This document shows, one piece after another, positions 61,681 to 64,000 of a DNA stretch of 64,000 nt. The translations under genes and the position numbers were made by a program. Below the pieces are notes generated by a model. It had not been told where the DNA came from. It did no database searches and was given only the letters and a program-made list of their open reading frames with translations. Where the stretch lies: positions 4,203,740 through 4,267,739 of the forward strand of contig CM057171.1 of the NCBI GenBank assembly GCA_029962745.1. The letters are read 5' to 3'. The stretch is from Echinometra lucunter (taxonomy: Eukaryota; Echinodermata; Echinoidea; Camarodonta; Echinometridae). Positions within the stretch are counted from its first letter, which is position 1; every line of letters starts with the position of its first letter.

Positions 61681-63774
61681 CCCTCGAGGCAAGACTTACC
61701 AGTTAGATTTGCCTCATTGTGTTAAATCGCAATTTCCACAGCTCACCGATGGAATTACTGTTCTGATCTTTTATGTTTGAGAAAAGGGTCGATTAAGGTA
61801 GGTTATAAAGTCACAGTTGAATGGAAAATAGGGAGAGAATTGGAAAGGAATTTCAATTATCTAGGTTATAGGTAACCAAAAAAAAAAAAAAAAAGGGGGG
61901 GGGGGGGCAAGAAAGAAAGAAAGAAAAAAAAAACACAAATAGAGCTACCACCAGCTCAATTCAATCTAGAATATGCTCTTAGTATCAGTACAATCATAAA
62001 CTGTATTTCAAAATGAGATGTGGCCCAAAGTTTAGTTCATACTTCAACTTTAAAGCATTTAGATCTTTCTCCTGACTTCTCTCTATTTCTTTTTAAAGTT
62101 TTCCATTCCTATGACATGTATGATGTCTCTACCTTCGCTTGGTAAAAAGGGCATCTGCTTTACGATTAAACTCGTCTGTACACATACAACAGTACGATGT
62201 TCAACTGTGTTTCTTGAGTAATCCACTTTTTGTCACGTTACCAGTTGATTTGTTTATACTTTTGTTGTCTATATCTATATTTCTCTATGTTGTTGTTGTT
62301 GTTGTTTTTTTTTTTTTTGCTGTTATCGGTTTAATTGATGATTGTTGATTGTTACTGAATAGCATTATCACTAAACAGGGCCTCATGAAAGGCCACCATT
62401 ATTTGTGAAAATTTCAAACCCTGCATAAATTCAGATATAAATAAATACATGAATAAATAAACAAACAAATAAATAAATCATAAATAACAAATCAATACAT
62501 CTTCAGTGATCATTCAGTCAGTCAATAAAAATTCCCGCATCAATACATCAGCCAATAGATCAGTCAGTCACCCGGTGTTGTCACTCTGTGTTGACTTCGT
62601 GTACTCATTCTTCGTTCGAAGTTTCGCGTAAAAAGGGGTCTTTAGGGGGGACATGTTCGCGATTTCGAAAAAAAAAAGGTTGTTTTCATGAGCGTGCACT
62701 CGAAATTGAAAAAAAATGATTTTTTTCTGACCCTTGTTTGCAAAAAGTGTACTTGGAATGCGAAAAATTGGGGTGTTTCACAAAGGCCGATTTGTACCCG
62801 TTTTGTACCAATTAGGGGTAAAATGGCTGAAAATGTACTTTAAACACCGCGAAATAGGGGTCAAATTCTGGGTTGTCGAAATAAGTTCCCCCTAAAACAT
62901 ATCACTGTATTTTAGCGATCAAGAACCTTTGGTGAAATCGCGGGAAAACATAATCATGTAGCTACAGTTCTCAGCTACATTTCCTGCAAAATTCAGCATG
63001 TTCAGGGCAAACCCCTCTGTCACGCTTCATTGAACACAACAAATATGCAAAATTGTCATTTTTTGAAGTTCACAAGCCTCGTGTCATGACTTTGATGCAA
63101 TGATATCGGAACATACTTTAAGTTTTCTGCGTTTGAAGGCATGGAAAATAAATTTTATTCGTTACCAAACATGCCAAATGAGTTGTGCACCAAATTTCAT
63201 GCTTGAGTGAGCAAGAGGTGAAAATGGCAAAAAGTACAGTTTTGACATCTTTCGCGCTGTGAAATTGATCAAATGCAGAGGAATTCATGTTTTGGAAGGG
63301 TGTTTGCAACTTTTGCAATTGATACCTATCAATTCACGGTTGAATGAACACATGATCAAAAACAAAATATTACCATGTTGAAATTATTGCCTTCTTTTTT
63401 GTGCACTAAAAATCTTACTGATAACATTTTTAGCATGTTTCTATGAGCCGTGTACATGTATCAGTGATCTCATGGCATTTAATTGAAAGTTTACGCTTCA
63501 CTGAGCACGTGGGACTCGAAAAGCTCTTTTTTCACTTATCGGCCAAAATTCAATTGCTTAATATGGTTAATCGTCTTCTTGGAGAGTTCCTCTGATTCGA
63601 TTTTCATCGAAATCCCGATCTCTTACGTTTCAGTGAGCAAAAGAGACAAGAAAATTATGCAAATGAGCAAAACGTTTAGGGCGTTGTCTCTGCTCCGTGC
63701 CGCGTCGGATACTTAATTTAGTGCAATATCCTGTTAGTGAATGACCTCCCGAAGATATGTGCCAATTTTCATGA

Positions 63775-63953
63775 AATAACTCCCAGTAGAATGAACAATA
63801 ATCATCGATGAAAATAAGCCAAGTTTCACTTTTGTTAAAATTCTGCTCCCTAACTATACATATAGCGTCAATGGGACCTCTTGGGAGGGGAAATAAGAAA
63901 TGAAATCTGGCCTATTTTCATCGATGATTATTATTCATTCTACTGGGAGTTAT
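63775..63953. repeat. Hairpin with about 41-bp arms
   Basis: ATAACTCCCAGTAGAATGAA followed by CAATAATCATCGATGAAAATA pairs with TATTTTCATCGATGATTATT followed by ATTCATTCTACTGGGAGTTAT, around a loop of about 95 bp. Confidence 0.85.
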
Positions 63954-64000
63954 TATTGTTGTTCTACTGCAAGTTTTTTCATGAAATTTGGCAGATACTG

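Larger units (their letters stand above)
59270..64000. other. Gene-free 3' flank with repeats
   Basis: No recognised gene. It includes a C/G homopolymer junction near 59713-59738, and a related GGGGGGGGCATTATGG block at 60351-60367. A CATTCATTCATTC tail at about 60762-60778 may close a degraded retroelement. Also present are a hAT-like MITE at 61286-61680 and a hairpin at 63775-63953. An open frame of about 185 codons starting at 60060 has no recognisable domain and I do not call it a gene. Confidence 0.5.

Noticed and set aside
61223..61725. Poly-Phe, poly-Leu, poly-Ser and poly-Arg frames near 61.4 kb
   Set aside because: Microsatellite inside a MITE.

Overview
The window looks like draft-assembly DNA from a marine invertebrate deuterostome, most likely an echinoderm such as a sea urchin. 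That is inferred from compact GT-AG exons in an AT-rich background, very high density of foldback elements and tRNA-derived SINEs, many long poly-C/poly-G tracts and protein similarity; the species cannot be fixed from sequence alone. There are no prokaryotic operons or CRISPR arrays.

Layout. 1-2402: a possible first exon of a minus-strand gene, a CpG-rich stretch and microsatellites. 2403-20766 (+): a 21-exon EF-hand gene, EFCAB6-like, joined exon by exon in one consistent phase to 993 aa and ending in two canonical EF-hands; its introns hold many small inverted-repeat elements. 26271-30321 (-): a complete five-exon SNRPE gene (spliceosomal Sm protein E, 92 aa). About 30.8-32.2 kb: two decayed LINE fragments. 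32555-39526 and 40497-59320: two near-identical copies of a four-exon SLC16/monocarboxylate-transporter-like gene, separated by 500 N. Copy A carries several 1-bp frameshifts; copy B is open and encodes 507 aa. 59.3-64 kb: no recognised gene, but a hAT-like MITE and a hairpin.

The most informative feature is the A/B comparison. Copy A preserves empty sites for three insertions present in copy B: a 1.37-kb hAT-like element (8-bp target duplication), a 580-bp foldback element (TTAA duplication), and an 8.8-kb element with CACTCTAAAAAA terminal inverted repeats, a TA target duplication and CGTGGT-rich subterminal regions. The last one carries a multi-exon SAM-domain (SAMD3-like) gene whose start codon lies about 250 bp inside the left terminus, and it has no visible transposase. 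The two copies around an assembly gap may be two haplotypes placed in tandem, in which case the insertions are allelic polymorphisms.

The genes do not form a pathway: EFCAB6-like is a probable ciliary/flagellar protein, SNRPE a core splicing factor, the SLC16-like gene a membrane transporter, and the SAM gene appears to be transposon cargo. A further oddity is an exact 36-bp inverted copy of part of EFCAB6-like exon 18 lying inside a mobile element in the next intron.
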